Made by a program: the position numbers and the translations under genes. 64,000 bases of DNA from Leptidea sinapis (taxonomy: Eukaryota; Arthropoda; Insecta; Lepidoptera; Pieridae), in contig NC_066292.1 in NCBI RefSeq assembly GCF_905404315.1, positions 4,712,001-4,776,000 on the forward strand, in the 5' to 3' direction. The notes beneath the pieces were generated by a model that made no database searches, was not told the DNA's origin, and saw only the letters and a program-made list of their open reading frames with translations. Shown piece by piece: positions 23,312-35,078 of this stretch. The first letter of the stretch is position 1; the number at the start of each line of letters is the position of its first letter.

Positions 23312-23585
23312 CAATGAAATATTACAAAAGTAACTGTTGATCGTAGATGGGTGAAAATTTGAAGTTGTATGTATTTTTTAATGCTGACTCATAATCAAAC
23401 AAATTTAAAAAAAAATGATAAAAAAATTCGTGTGGACCACCCTTAACATTTAGGGGGATGAAAAATAGATGTTGTCCGATTCTCAGACCTACCCAATATG
23501 CACTCAAAATTTCATGAGAATCGGTCAAGCCGTTTCGGAGGAGTTTAACTACAAACACCGCGACATGAGAATTTTATATATTATA
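23312..23585 (+). repeat. ACTAGCTGACCC repeat, subtype D, 5'-truncated
   Basis: Contains AAAAGTAACTGTTGATCGTA, CCACCCTTAACATTTAGGGG, GGTCAAGCCGTTTCGGAGGA and GAGAATTTTATATATTATA. Same family as 26040-26356, 33547-33820 and 34420-34708; the ACTAGCTGACCC start is missing here. Confidence 0.6.
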
Positions 23586-23848
23586 TAATGGCTAATGTGT
23601 TGATTCGTATATAGGATTTTATTGTTAACTTTAATACATACATTATGCAAATATAGAATTATTATTATTTATTAAATTAAGTATACATTCTTCTTGCCTT
23701 TTTTTCGGCAAGTAGCAAAAGATTTTTTTAATTTTTACTTACGCGCGTCGGAGGACCCCGTGGCCCGGGGGCCCCGTGTAATCGATACGGCGGTAGCTTC
23801 GCCCCTGTTTAAATTCCTATACCTAGATAACATAGTGTTTTTCACTTA

Positions 23849-23987
23849 CCCCCTTATTCATAATGGTCCGCTAACTTAAAACAGCGGCCAAGGAGTGTTT
23901 TTTCTCATTCTGACTTAGGTCAATAGAAGAAGAAAGAGTGAGAATTAGCAATGCCTTAAGTTAGCAGACTATTATGAATAAGGGGGG
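23849..23987. mobile_element. TA-flanked MITE, 139 bp
   Basis: Inverted ends CCCCCTTATTCATAATGG (23849) and TATTATGAATAAGGGGGG (to 23987), extended by CCGCTAACTTAA / TTAAGTTAGCAG. Both sides have TA (23847-23848, 23988-23989), as expected for Tc1/mariner-mobilised elements. Confidence 0.65.
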
Positions 23988-24769
23988 TATGTCTGTCGTG
24001 TCGGCACGTTAGTGATAACATCAAGGAGAATAACATACATTTTGCAAAAAAAAGTGCATTCACAGAAACTGTCCATTATTTATTTAAACATAAAATAAAT
24101 TAAATATTTCGTGCTAATACAGAAAGCCAAACTGCATTTGCAATTAGTAAAAAAAAAAACAATTTTTTCCTACATATTGTATCGAAATACGTAGAACCTA
24201 AATCCTGTATCTACTTAAATCTTTGTGTCTGCTGACATTTGCATGCTACAACCCTCAGTTATGGGCAAATACGTAGGCAATTTGTATGTGAAGTCTAATT
24301 ACTACTAATATTATAAGGAGATTACATTTTTTTTATGTTTATTTCAATTTTGCGTCAAAGCCGCCGCTCACTACTTCACTAATTATTGCGGGAAAGCGTT
24401 AATTTTTTGGTGTTTTATAATAGAATATTATTATCTACTAAAATTATGAACATAATGATAATGTATCAATGTATGAAGCTTACTGGTGGCGGGGTAATCG
24501 ATTTATAAATAAATTTAACTGAAATAAATTGTAATTTGAACGAAATTTGTCAGTTATAATATTATGAATAATATACAACCTGGCTATATCATTATATATT
24601 ATTAAATGAAGTCCTTCGCCGCGTCTGTCTGTATGTCTGTTCGCGATAAACTCTAAAAACTACGGCATCGATTTTCATACTGTTTTCAACAATGGATGGC
24701 TCTCGAGGAAGGATCTCTTGTTATATAATTTCTTAATTTTTTAGATATATTAGCGATATTTGTTGGAGA

Positions 24770-25095
24770 AGTCAGAAAAAATGAGCCGCCTGGGAGCTTT
24801 CAACGAAAACGCTGTTAAACCGTTAAAAAGGTTGGAAAGGTTATTATAGCATAAACGATTTTCTTAATGACACCACGGACTGGGAATGAAGCGAACACCC
24901 TCAGGCTCTTAATTACAAATGTTTATTGTACGATATTACATTGTAATCCATATTTTATATTAAAGAAAAAAAGCCCGCTGAGTTTCTTGCGCCCATTCGT
25001 CTCAGGTCTGAGGCAGTCTCTTTTGAATGGGTGGTAGTTTTTGACGTTCAATAAGTGATTTTAAATCCTATTTTGAATAAAAATATTTGAATTTG
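24770..25095 (+). pseudogene. CR1-type LINE C-terminus and 3' tail
   Basis: GGTTATTATAGCATAAACGA.., then CGATTTTCTTAATGACACC encode the YYSINDFLNDTTDWE-like C-terminus; then AAAAGCCCGCTGAGTTTCTT, CAGGTCTGAGGCAGTCTC and AATAAGTGATTTTAAATCCT form the tail. Same family as 31742-32052. Confidence 0.6.
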
Positions 25096-25869
25096 AGATA
25101 TATAGGTCTACAGAAAAGTCAGGGAAGCATGTCTATCTCTTAAGGATAACATACAATGTCCATGTTAATACTTTAAATTTTGGCATTATAAAGCGGTAAT
25201 GTAAAAGCTGTTTCCACAAATACCATATTATTCCTTATCATTTTAAATAAATTGGATATTTTTCTCTTTTTCACCATTTAATTGCTTGATGCGATATGGC
25301 CCTCCCTCCCGCATCTTCTACCTACTACAAACTCCTACTCATGCCTACTACAAACAAGGAACGGTAGTTGAAGGGTATTATCATTAAGAAATACGTTTTA
25401 TTTCATTTTTTATTAATTAATTAAGATTACACATTTCAGATGGACTATATTATTTCCAAACACTTCACACGTAATTTTTTTCCCTATTGACAGAAGAGCG
25501 TCTGTCGGGTCATTTTGCATGTGCATGCATGTGTTCATTTTAATAAAATTGCTTATATTAAACTACATACTTATATATTGAAAGTCTTTAAAGTGGAAGT
25601 TCCTCTAGATTGGACCTCTAGATTAGCTAATCTTATTTTTGTTATATATATATATATTTGTAATATTAATTTATGCTAATTAGCAAAAATTTTGCAAAAA
25701 AAGCTAATAATTATATGTGCTTACAACATGTATGAAGAACACTAATACCTATTATATTATAATTTAAGTTACAAACGTTTAAAAATCGAAAATGGAGTCG
25801 GTAATAATACATAAATCGTCTCATTTCTAATAAAAAATAGTATGCGCAACTCGTGCGACGTTGTCGACT

Positions 25870-25980
25870 CAAGCGAATGACCGAATCTCTCATGTTGGAC
25901 TAAACTGCACTCCATTAGGTTAGGAGTTCACGGGAAATTTGTTTCCCATGAGGACACCAGATTTATATATATTAAGATTA
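25870..25980 (+). repeat. ACTAGCTGACCC repeat, subtype C, 3' end
   Basis: TTGGACTAAACTGCACTCCA, then AGGAGTTCACGGG and TTATATATATTAAGATTA, matching the end of the copy at 31094-31432. Confidence 0.5.
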
Positions 25981-26039
25981 GTTTAAAATAGATTTTTTTT
26001 GTAGTATACGAGTAAATTCTCTACATTTATATACTTAAA

Positions 26040-26356
26040 CTAGCTGACCCAGCAAACGTTGTATTGCCGATATTAAAATCGCGATACAAAAGTAACTGTT
26101 GATTGTAGATGGGTGAAAATTTGAAGTTGTATGTATTTTTCAATGCTAACTCATAATCAAACAAATTTAAAAAAATGTCAAAATAATAATAAAAAAAAAA
26201 GACGGGACCACCCTTAACATTTAGGGGGATGAAAAATAGACATTGTCCGATTCTCAGACCTACCCAATATGCACTCAAAATTTTATGAGAATCGGTCAAG
26301 CCGTTTCGGAGAAGTTCAAAGTTAAACACCATGACACGAGAATTTTATATATTAGA
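26040..26356 (+). repeat. ACTAGCTGACCC repeat, subtype D, complete copy
   Basis: Starts ACTAGCTGACCCAGCAAACG and ends GAGAATTTTATATATTAGAT. About 316 bp. Fixed 5' start and TA-rich 3' end suggest a LINE-mobilised or Helitron-like non-autonomous element; class not settled. Confidence 0.65.
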
Positions 26357-26624
26357 TGCATACAGTACAGCCAAAGAGTTTTTATTACAAGTTTATACAT
26401 ACTACATGCGAAAACGCCTTTCCCCCGATGTGTTATATCATCGCGGTAACCTTAGTATTGAATAATAAATGACTGATAACAATACTGGGCCATTATTGAC
26501 TCTTATCAATGTTCGTGTCGGAGATAGAGGTCGGGGCAACACTAATAAGAAATTATGATTAATGATCCGATGATTGATTAGATCGTACTTACAATATAGC
26601 GTATTGATAAACAAGGCGTGCGAG

Positions 26625-27345
26625 AGGGATGTACACTTTAACGGAGATACAGCAAGATAAAGGCATAAAAGGCATTTATTTTCTCAAAATTGAATCCTTT
26701 AAAATTCTATTTGATGTCATTTCTAATACTACTAGATACTACTACCGCTTCGGAAACAAATGGCGCTCTGAGAGAGAAGAATCAACGCAAGAAACTCTCC
26801 CAGCATTCTTTTTTTGCGCTCTTTTCAATAAAAATATACAATATTGTACAGTCATTTCTATCGTTATAAAGTAATCACAATCTAGTCCCAGGCTGTCCGA
26901 TCATTTAGATATTCAGCTGTGGAGTAATAGGATTTACGACAGAGCCATTGTTTTTTATAAAACATTTAAATTTATTTATAGATAATGCCTGAACAGTGGC
27001 GTCCCAGCCACACATTATAGAAGTGTATACATTTACCCTTAAAGCTATTATGTATCTTATGAAGCCTACTAGAATTAGTTACAAGCAATCTCTTATTTCT
27101 AGTGTTATAATAATGAAAATCACTATTAAGAGCAAAAAGGTGACGCTTTTTGTGAACGTATATTAAATTTTCATAAATGTACTGACAATGAACAGTCATA
27201 ATATTTATTTGTTTAAATTTACTTTGAGAGACTGTCTATAACCAAGCTGATATATAGCACGAACAGCTCTCTTTTGCAGAGCAAACACTATATCAATTTC
27301 AGCAGCATGGGGTCATGCTAGTAAAATACCGTATGTATAGAAAAG
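26625..27345 (-). pseudogene. CR1-type LINE, RT C-terminal part and 3' UTR
   Basis: Minus-strand frames read ILLAWPHAAEIDIVFALQKR, AVRAIYQLGYRQSLKVN, then (27199-26972) YIYENLIYVHKKRHLFALNS and NTRNKRLLVTNSSRLHKIHN. These are the post-polymerase motifs of CR1/Jockey-like RTs. Frames are broken, with a 3' UTR towards 26625. Confidence 0.65.
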
Positions 27346-27473
27346 GAATATATTGTTAATGTAACCGATTTTGATTTACAAAGTCAACTGACATATTAAC
27401 AATTTATGTCAAGTGACATGCTAAGTATTTTGAATAATAAATCACTAGCAGACATGGTTTAAATCAATGTCGC

Positions 27474-27785
27474 CAGTGGGAGTTTCCTTTACACAGGATG
27501 CCGGCTAGATTATGGGTTCCACATCGGCGCCTATTTCGACCGTGAAGCAGTAATGTGTAAGCATTATTGTGTTTCGGTCGGAAGGGTGCCGCAGCTACTG
27601 AAATTACTGGGCAAATGAGACTTAACATGTTGTCTCAAAGTGACCAGCGCAATTATTGTAATGCCGCTCAGATTTTTTGGGTTTTTCAAGAATCCTGAGC
27701 GGCACTGCAATGTATGGGAAGGGCGTATCAATTACCATCAGCTGAATGCCCTGCTCGTCTCGTCCCTTAATGTCATAATAAAAAT
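27474..27785 (+). mobile_element. family A non-autonomous element, full copy
   Basis: Begins AGTGGGAGTTTCCTTTACAC, carries GGCGCCTATTTCGACCG, TTATTGTGTTTCGGTC, ATTACTGGGCAAATGAGACT, a hairpin from GCCGCTCAG to CTGAGCGGC, and ends CTGCTCGTCTCGTCCCTTA plus an A-rich tract. Eight copies in this window. No coding capacity. Confidence 0.65.
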
Positions 27786-28189
27786 GTCATTATCGGACTG
27801 TCAGCTCGTCTCTATTCTAGTATATTCTAAATCGTATGTTTTATATTATTATTTGTCCTCTATGTAGCGTAAACAGGTTAAATCCTCGGTTCATGTCTGT
27901 ACATTTGTATCATTATTTCAGTATACATTACAAAATAACCGCCAACCTTCATTCACAAACTTGTAGTTGTTATACACGAAGTGCGGAAAGCTGGTTTCAT
28001 CTACAGTTTGGAAATTTCCCCAGCGTTGAGGCTATAGTAAGCTTTATCAAGTCCTGCTTTTGGGTATCCGGTACCTGAGTGAATGTATTCTTGCCTACTT
28101 CCATAAGTAATCAGCCCGACCAACGATCGTCGAGTGCCGTCCGATTCTCCGTTGTTTGCTTGGAGGGCACCTTCTCGTCACTCACAATT

Positions 28190-28372
28190 ATTTGTCGAAT
28201 ATCGATGTATCCAAATGTTTGAGTTTTCTTAAGTGTAAATTCCGCTATGATGTGTCTTTAATGAATGGTATCAGTCTCGTGCCAGAATTTGGCACATCAA
28301 CATCCCCTGAGAATGCCTCGTGTAGAGGCGAAACACGTTTCAAATTGATATCAGTCCATATAACGAAATAGA
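28190..28372 (-). mobile_element. foldback MITE (ATTCGACACGTGTTTCGCC family), degenerate copy
   Basis: Contains CTCGTGCCAGAATTTGGC, CTGAGAATGCCTCGTGTAG and AGGCGAAACACGTTTC, a diverged reverse copy of the foldback family. Confidence 0.5.
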
Positions 28373-28603
28373 TCCGGGACTTGATACGATACAGCGATTG
28401 GATCGATATGATCTGACTCATACATGATAAAACTTTTATCTTGCGTTATTAGTAACATGTTACGTAGTGTAACGTGATAACGTAACACTAAAGATAGAAT
28501 GTGTTATGGATGCAATTATACTGGCAGTGGGACCTATACTCTTCAAACAGAAACACAACAGTACAATAAGTAACATAAAAAGTACCTACTAGACGTGCAT
28601 TTA

Positions 28604-28745
28604 CGACCGTTCCCAATATTCAGTCTATCTCCGTTTGTGGCCTACTTGAGATAAAAATCGTAACTTTCTGTCCCAATAAACTTATCGACGGTAACTCACC
28701 TTATCCGTACACGCTGTCTGTCTATAGGAAGACGTATAGCTTAGT
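28604..28745 (+). mobile_element. TA-start MITE (CGACCGTTCCCAAT), truncated copy
   Basis: Begins after TA with CGACCGTTCCCAATATTCAG and shares CCTACTTGAGATAAAAATCG and TCCGTACACGCTGTCTGTCT with 32849-33142; the right half is missing. Confidence 0.55.
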
Positions 28746-28857
28746 AAGACGGAATAAAATCTGTTTAAATAACACCTATTTTGGAGATAAGCGCCATTTG
28801 CTTGCTCTAGAATTTATGAACAACTAACGTATGTTGGGATATTACATTAACAATGAT

Positions 28858-29283
28858 TAAATGATTGCGAAACTGAAGTGGCAGTGGGCAGGGCACATAG
28901 TTCGACGGACGGATGGCCGTTGGGGCAGTAAAGTCCTCGAATTTTTTTTTAAATGAAAATAAGGGACGAGACGAGCAGGACGTTCAGCTGATGGTAATTG
29001 AAACGCCCTACCCATTACATTTGCCGCTCAGGATTCTTGAAAAACTCAAAATTTCTGAGTGGCAGTACAATTGCGCTCGTCACCTTGAGACATAAGATGT
29101 TAAGTCTAATTTAAAATGGCGACCACGTACCGGAAGACGCAGTGTTGGTAGACCTGACAAGATGGACCGACGATAAAGATCGCCGGAATACTTTGGATGA
29201 AGGCAACGCAGGACGGATCGTCGTGGAAATCTTTGTGGGAGGCCTTTGTCCAGCAGTGGACGTCTTACGGCTGATGATGATAT
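28858..29283 (+). pseudogene. RTE-type LINE C-terminus, split by a family A element
   Basis: Encodes KLKWQWAGHIVRRTDGRWGS-like sequence up to 28942, then continues after the insert from 29114 with WRPRTGRRSVGRPDK, RWTDD and later FVGGLCPAVDVLR, in shifted frames. This is the conserved RTE C-terminus. Confidence 0.6.
28945..29112 (-). mobile_element. family A element inserted in an RTE tail
   Basis: AAATAAGGGACGAGACGAGCA through GCCGCTCAGGATTCTTG to GAGACATAAGATGTTAAGTC; a truncated reverse copy. RTE sequence CTCGAA and TGGCGACCACG flank it. Confidence 0.6.
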
Positions 29284-30245
29284 GTTACATAATTAAAATT
29301 AGTGTATTATCTATCGGCATATCAGTAATTCAAACATTTATCTGATCTGATGATTTAAAACTTCCCAAAATTACAATGCAAAAGTTACTTGCCTGCAAAA
29401 TAACAGCAAGAAAATTGCTGTCATTACTGTTCAAATAATTTTAAATAAAGAATACGATGATTTTGCAGTAAGCGTGCAGTTGCAGTGCAGTTTTATTAGT
29501 GGAATAGCTATTCCTGCACCGCAACGTTCCTGCAAAATATCTGCAACAGGCCTGCTTAGCGGAATACCGATATGTCAAAATTTTACCTTTTTGACAAGCA
29601 TAGCATTGCAGTTACTGACCTGTATATAAATACCACTGGGCAAGCTGTTCCATATGTTTGACAGCAATTTTTTTGTGCCTATTTGAAGCGCCACTTGCGA
29701 GCGTCCAGACAACTAATTCTGACGTATAATACAAATGGTTGCGAGAGAAGCGTATAGTAATCTGAAGTATTATTTATGCATTTTGAATTAATTTCAGTCG
29801 TTTACAGTCTTAATTATACTTCAGGAATCAACGTAGTAAAGTACACATTTATTTTTTGTAAATAGTTTTCCTATCAATGTTTGTTTAGCAGTAATAAGTT
29901 ATTAGTTAATTGGTTGTCATCACTAGTGTTAGTACCGCAGACTCTCGCTACATGGCCAACAGCGCCAAAATGGCGAATGTCAAACTGGCACAAAAGCACT
30001 TTGACAGCCGCCAGTTTTTTGTGGAATAACTGCCATTATCTTGGTGTGCATTGCCAGTCGCTTCTGATCTGCAAGCGTGTCTGACCTCCCATTCCAGAAA
30101 CAAAAGAGAAATAACTTAGTTCGACACGACACGTATTTGACCTGTTTAATTACGAGTTCGACCTCTGTATCTACTACACTATAAATAAGAATCTATTTAG
30201 GGTAACATCATACACTCAATTAAAACTCAACTTATTATACCTTAA

Positions 30246-30674
30246 GGCGAAGGCAGGGTTTTTTAGACGAGTTTTGTGGTGAAAATGTAGCATTTGGAGC
30301 TATAAACACTACTTTATCCTGTTACACATACCCTTAAGTCTTACTTGTAGGTTGCTAATGCTTGCTGTTAGTTAAACTTAACACTCCAGAGCTATTATGA
30401 ATCACCAGTTTTGTTTGCAGTTAAACAAGTTTTTTCTCGGCATGATGCATTTGTTTAGTGTACTACTCTCATAAAAGTTGTTCTTATAGCTTTTACTTTT
30501 TTGTGTTGGTACATTTATTAAGATTAGTAATCAATAATGAGGATTGTAAGCAATTAAACTGTTTGCGCCTGTTAAAATGTTAAATTTTCGACGCAAGAAT
30601 TTTGAAAATATTGGCTTTGTTACATAGGAGCCGTGAACACATATCGCTCAAGTTCGCCGGCATTTAGTGTCGCC
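30246..30674 (+). mobile_element. TTAA-flanked MITE, copy 1 (429 bp)
   Basis: Preceded by TTAA (30242-30245) and followed by TTAA (30675-30678). Ends GGCGA...TCGCC. Interior shares TTAGACGAGTTTTGTGGTGA, AGGTTGCTAATGCTTGCTGT, TCATAAAAGTTGTTCTTATA and GGCATTTAGTGTCGCC with copies at 51902 and 62317; this copy is the most diverged. Confidence 0.7.
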
Positions 30675-30853
30675 TTAAGGAATTTGGAATTTTAGGAACG
30701 GTGCGCGAATTTGAAGTTATAGTTGAAGGAAGTAGAAACGGCATATAATTGACTTACAGGAAAACAATAATATCAACAGGATCAGATGGTATTATTGATT
30801 GTATTATAACTTATCATTATAGAAGTTTTTTACCTTTGACCCTATAACTCATT

Positions 30854-31065
30854 GGTCCCGGGTTCGAATCCCGGTAGGTGCAGACATTTATATGATGAAT
30901 GTGAATGTTTGTTTCCGAGTCATGGATGTTTATATGTATTTATGTGGGTTAAAGTAAGTATATTGTATTCAATATATCGTTGTCTTGTACCCATAGCCTA
31001 GGCTATGCCTAGTTTGGGGCAAGATAATTTGTGTAAGAGTGTGTCAATATTATTATTATATTTTT
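30854..31065 (+). mobile_element. tRNA-derived SINE, 5'-truncated copy
   Basis: Begins at the box B region GGTCCCGGGTTCGAATCCCG, then GTTTCCGAGTCATGGATGTT, ATATCGTTGTCTTGTACCCA, TTGGGGCAAGATAATTTGTG and a GTGTCAATATTATTATT tail. The tRNA head and box A present in the copy at 56051 are missing. Confidence 0.65.
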
Positions 31066-31093
31066 TTTAATGTGTTATGTACATATATAAATA

Positions 31094-31432
31094 CTAGCTG
31101 ACCCGACAGATGTTGTTCTATACATTTTAAATAAAATGCTTGTTTTTATGAATTTGGCAATTTTGCAATTTGGCTCCCTGTTGTTATAATGAAATTGTTT
31201 CACAGCTGAACTGTCAAACCGTGCGTCAATAAATTGTCTCATAGAATATATGTCCATACAAAACAAATATTGAAAAAAAAAATATGGGTCCCAAATCGAA
31301 ATAAAAACTATCCTATCTCTCAAGTTGGACTAAACTGCACTCGATGAAGTAATGCCCATTTCAATCCGTTCATTAGTGTAGGAGTCCATCGCGGACAAAC
31401 AACGTGTCACGTAATTTATATATATTAAGATG
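31094..31432 (+). repeat. ACTAGCTGACCC repeat, subtype C, complete copy
   Basis: Starts ACTAGCTGACCCGACAGATG, carries GGACTAAACTGCACTCGATG and ACAACGTGTCACGTAATTTA, ends TATATATTAAGAT. Confidence 0.6.
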
Positions 31433-31741
31433 TGAGACAAAATTGTGTAAAAAATAGCTAGTCGATTCGGTAGTGGCGAGCACAGTTGAACGGCCCCTGG
31501 CGTCCTCGACGACTAATGTGACATAACATCAACAAACGAGCTTACATTAACTCTATTATGTCATTACGTTTTCCTGAAAACCTTGTAGGTGTAGGAAACG
31601 AGACGCGAGCTGACCATTTAAACTGTTTTATTAATGTATGAACGGAAAACTTAATGTCTGTACTGAAATGTGTGTTTTAGTCTGCCTCGGATGATGCAGG
31701 ATTTACTTGTTGATTATTACTCTAATAATCGCATACATTAC

Positions 31742-32052
31742 AAAACAAAAGTATTACGTTATTTAAAAGAATTGTTAAAAAACGTTTGTGTGGTAAAGGT
31801 TACTATAACATAGATGACTTTCTTAATGATACCACAGATTGGGAATGGAGCGACCGCCCTCAGGCTATTAAATAATAAGTTTAATTGTACAATGTTACTT
31901 TGTAAATGTTACTTTAATTGTAAAACATATTTTTGATTTAAAAAAAAAGCCCGCTGAATTTGTTGCGCCCATTCTTCTCAGGCCTGAGGCATTCATTTTT
32001 GGAGTGAGTGGTAGTTTTTTTTGACTTTCAATAAGTGATTAATAATAACAAA
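31742..32052 (+). pseudogene. CR1-type LINE C-terminus and tail, forward arm of a tail-to-tail pair
   Basis: Encodes NKSITLFKRIVKKRLCGKGY then YNIDDFLNDTTDWEWSDRPQ and a stop near 31874; the 3' tail has AAAGCCCGCTGAATTTGTTG and TTTCAATAAGTGATTAATAA. Confidence 0.65.
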
Positions 32053-32610
32053 ATGAATGCCTCAGGCCTGAGAATAATAGGCGCAAAAATGTCAGCGGGC
32101 TTTTTTTTTCATCAAAAAATATGTTTACTTATTATATAATAGCCTGAGGGCGGTCGCTCCTTTCCCAATCTGTGGTATCATTAAGGAAGTCGTTTATGTT
32201 ATAGTAACCTTTACCACACAAACGTTTCTTAACAATTCTTTTGAATAACGCAATACTTTTGTTTTGAACATTTTCTGGGATCTTCTTGTAAAAGCATATA
32301 GGTACAATGCCCCACAAAAGACTTACTAACTCGACTTGGCCGAGTAGTAGGCATTATAAGCTTATGTCTGTTCCTGGTGTTAACATTATGGTTATGACAG
32401 TTTCTAGCAAATTCACTTATGTGCCTATGAACATACATTACATTATCAAGAATATAACTAAGTCTTTTCGCCAGTCCTTCAATATGGCCCCATTGAAATT
32501 TGGAATCCAGAGTAATGCCAAGAAATATATCAGATTCCACTGGTTCTATCACCTCTCAGTTTAACAAAACACTTGCATCAACATTTTTGACATTTGGTAC
32601 GGTAAATTGT
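32053..32610 (-). pseudogene. CR1-type LINE C-terminus and tail, reverse arm
   Basis: Minus strand: IFLGITLDSKFQWGHIEG (near 32530), AKRLSYILDNVMYVHRHISE, NTRNRHKLIMPTTRPSRVSK and FYKKIPENVQNKSIALFKRI, ending YNINDFLNDTTDWERSDRPQ. Same family as the forward arm, with frame breaks and an internal deletion. Confidence 0.65.
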
Positions 32611-32848
32611 ATATATTTCGTTAACTTGCTATTTAACAATAGGTTATTAGCGCTAAACCATTAGATTGGAATTGGGGATACCATCATATTAACAGTTAAT
32701 AGTCAACTTTTGGTTTTGATAATGGGTTTGCATAATTTAACAAAACCGGCACTAGTATACTAAACATTGCGTAATATTGAGTATTTTAGCATACTCTATT
32801 TTATAGTACGGTCGGCAACCCTAGCTGAGCTGTACGCTTATCTTATTA

Positions 32849-33142
32849 CAGCCGTTCCCAATTTTTATCTCCGGTTGTGGTCTACTTGAGATAAAAATCG
32901 TAACTATCGCTGACTTTTCTGCCCCAATAAACTTATCGACGGTAATTCGCCTTATCTGTACACGCTGTCTGTCAATAGGAGGACGTATAGCTTACCAGCG
33001 ATAGAAGTTTGTAAGAAAATTGCAATTCACGCGTCCCAATATATGGCGATAAGAATCGGGTATATTGGGACAGCTTCAGATTACTGACAGTAGAAGTTAG
33101 TAATTTATCTCTATCTGTAGATAGTATATTGAGAACGGCCGT
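32849..33142. mobile_element. TA-flanked MITE (CAGCCGTTCCCAAT), 294 bp
   Basis: Left end CAGCCGTTCCCAATT after TA (32847-32848); right end ATTGAGAACGGCCGT before TA (33143-33144). Interior shares CCTACTTGAGATAAAAATCG with 28604-28745. Confidence 0.6.
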
Positions 33143-33546
33143 TAGTCTATCTATAATTTGAGCTTGCTTCATTCAAATTTATATTCATTTCTTAGCCTTT
33201 AGATAGGCAGGTACAAATTTGGTCTTATTGTAGGTTAAAGCATCTCCTATATAGCCATTACCGGTAGCATGCAAAAATGTATATTTAAAAAAAATATAAT
33301 TTGATAAATTATAAAAAAAATATTAAGGTCAAGACAAGAATTATCTTGAATGCAATGTCAAAATCCTTTATTCTTTTGAGTCACAATATTGTTCTGCTGA
33401 ATAGAATGAGTTTTGAAGTTGCCTTTTGTGTAAGGCGGAGCCATTGAGTTCATATCTCCTAGAAAATAAAGACAAAATGTACACCCTATATTTTGTTAAC
33501 GAATACGAATATGGACATCACAGAGAGTGCGTAATATTACCTATAT

Positions 33547-33820
33547 CTAATATATAAAATTCTCATGTCGCGGTGTTTGTAGTTAAACTCCTTCGAAACG
33601 GCTTGACCGATTGTCATGAAATTTTGAGTGCATATTGGGTAGGTCTGATAATCGGAATTTAGAATTTTCATCCCCTTAAGTGTTAAGGGTGGTCCACACG
33701 AATTTATTTTTTTGACATTTTTTTTAAATTTGATTATGAGCCAGCATCTACGATCAACAGTTACTTTTGTATCGCGATTTTAATATCGGCAATACAACGT
33801 TTGCAGGTCAGCTAGTATAA
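33547..33820 (-). repeat. ACTAGCTGACCC repeat, subtype D, reverse copy
   Basis: Begins ATATATAAAATTCTCATGTC and ends CAACGTTTGCAGGTCAGCTAG; reverse orientation of the copy at 26040. Confidence 0.62.
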
Positions 33821-34044
33821 ATATAAAAATCAATGTTTCAATGTTTGTTTCCTGTGTTCAGATATATGAGTCCGCGGCGCGGTATTTCCTTGCCTAAAAA
33901 CTCTGTGCATATAAGTACATATTATTTAAATGAAATATTTTTCCTACTCTTCATTTGCCTATATTTCTTTATACATAACGTGCCAATGCAGCGCATGCCG
34001 GTTACAGCTCAATAATAGGTAGTTACTTATGACATATATATTAT

Positions 34045-34417
34045 CTTAATATATATAAATTACGTGACAAGTTGTTTGTCCGCGATGGACTCCTAAACTA
34101 ATGAACGGATTTCAATGGGGATTACTTCATGGAGTGCAGTTTAGTCCAACTTGAGAGATAGGATAGTTTTTATTTCGATTTGGGACCCATAATTATTTTT
34201 ATTTTCAATATTTGTTTTGTATGGACGTATTTTCTACGAGAAAATTTATTGACGCACGGTTTGACAGTTCTGCCGTGAAACAATTTCATTATAACAACAG
34301 GGAGCATATTTTACGAAATTATTCTTGATGTTATGAAATATTAGTGACATTGCATAAAAAACAGTATTTCATTTATTATGTACATAATGTCTGTCGAGTC
34401 AGCTAGTAATATATAAA
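34045..34417 (-). repeat. ACTAGCTGACCC repeat, subtype C, reverse copy
   Basis: ATATATAAATTACGTGACAA, GTGCAGTTTAGTCCAACTTG, GACGCACGGTTTGACAGTTC and GTCTGTCGAGTCAGCTAGTA, in reverse order to 31094-31432. Confidence 0.6.
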
Positions 34418-34419
34418 AA

Positions 34420-34708
34420 CTAGCTGACCCAGCAAACGTGGTATTGCCGATATTAAAATCGCGATACAAAAGTAACTGTTGGTCGTAGATGGGTGAAAAT
34501 TTTTTTGAAATTTTTTAAAAAAAAATGCCAAAAAAATTAAAAAAAAAAATCGTGTGGACCACCCTTAACATTTAGGGGTATGAAAAATAGATGTTGGCCG
34601 ATTCTCAGACCTACTCAATATGCTCACAAAATTTCATGGGAATCGGTCAAGCCATTTCGGAGGAGTACGGGAACGAACATTGTGACACGAGAATTTTATA
34701 TATAAGAT
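34420..34708 (+). repeat. ACTAGCTGACCC repeat, subtype D, forward copy
   Basis: ACTAGCTGACCCAGCAAACG start, CCACCCTTAACATTTAGGGG middle, GAGAATTTTATATATAAGAT end. It starts next to the reverse subtype C copy, so the two are head to head. Confidence 0.62.
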
Positions 34709-35078
34709 TGTTGGCACATGTTCTGAATCTTTTAAATTCTCGTATTTAAAACATTCAGAACATCTTCACAATTGGGTATCATAACTTGAAACTTTCTCAA
34801 ACTTGTGTGGGGCGTGTGTGTATGTATATCGATTGGTTACCTCCTCCTCCTCCCAACGTCTGCAGTTAGAAAGTTGCAATTAAATTCAAAATGGGCAGCG
34901 AATTAGTGTGCACTAAATATGTAAAGGCCGTGAAAAAAAGGTTAAGTGTTAGATCGGAACAAAAGTCGAACTTATAAATGAAAATAATGACAAGGCCCAG
35001 ATTATGAGATATCAGCAGCGTTGGAACTTATAAATTAATGTATTGTGAGGGAATTATCACTTATTATAAGAAAATTTA

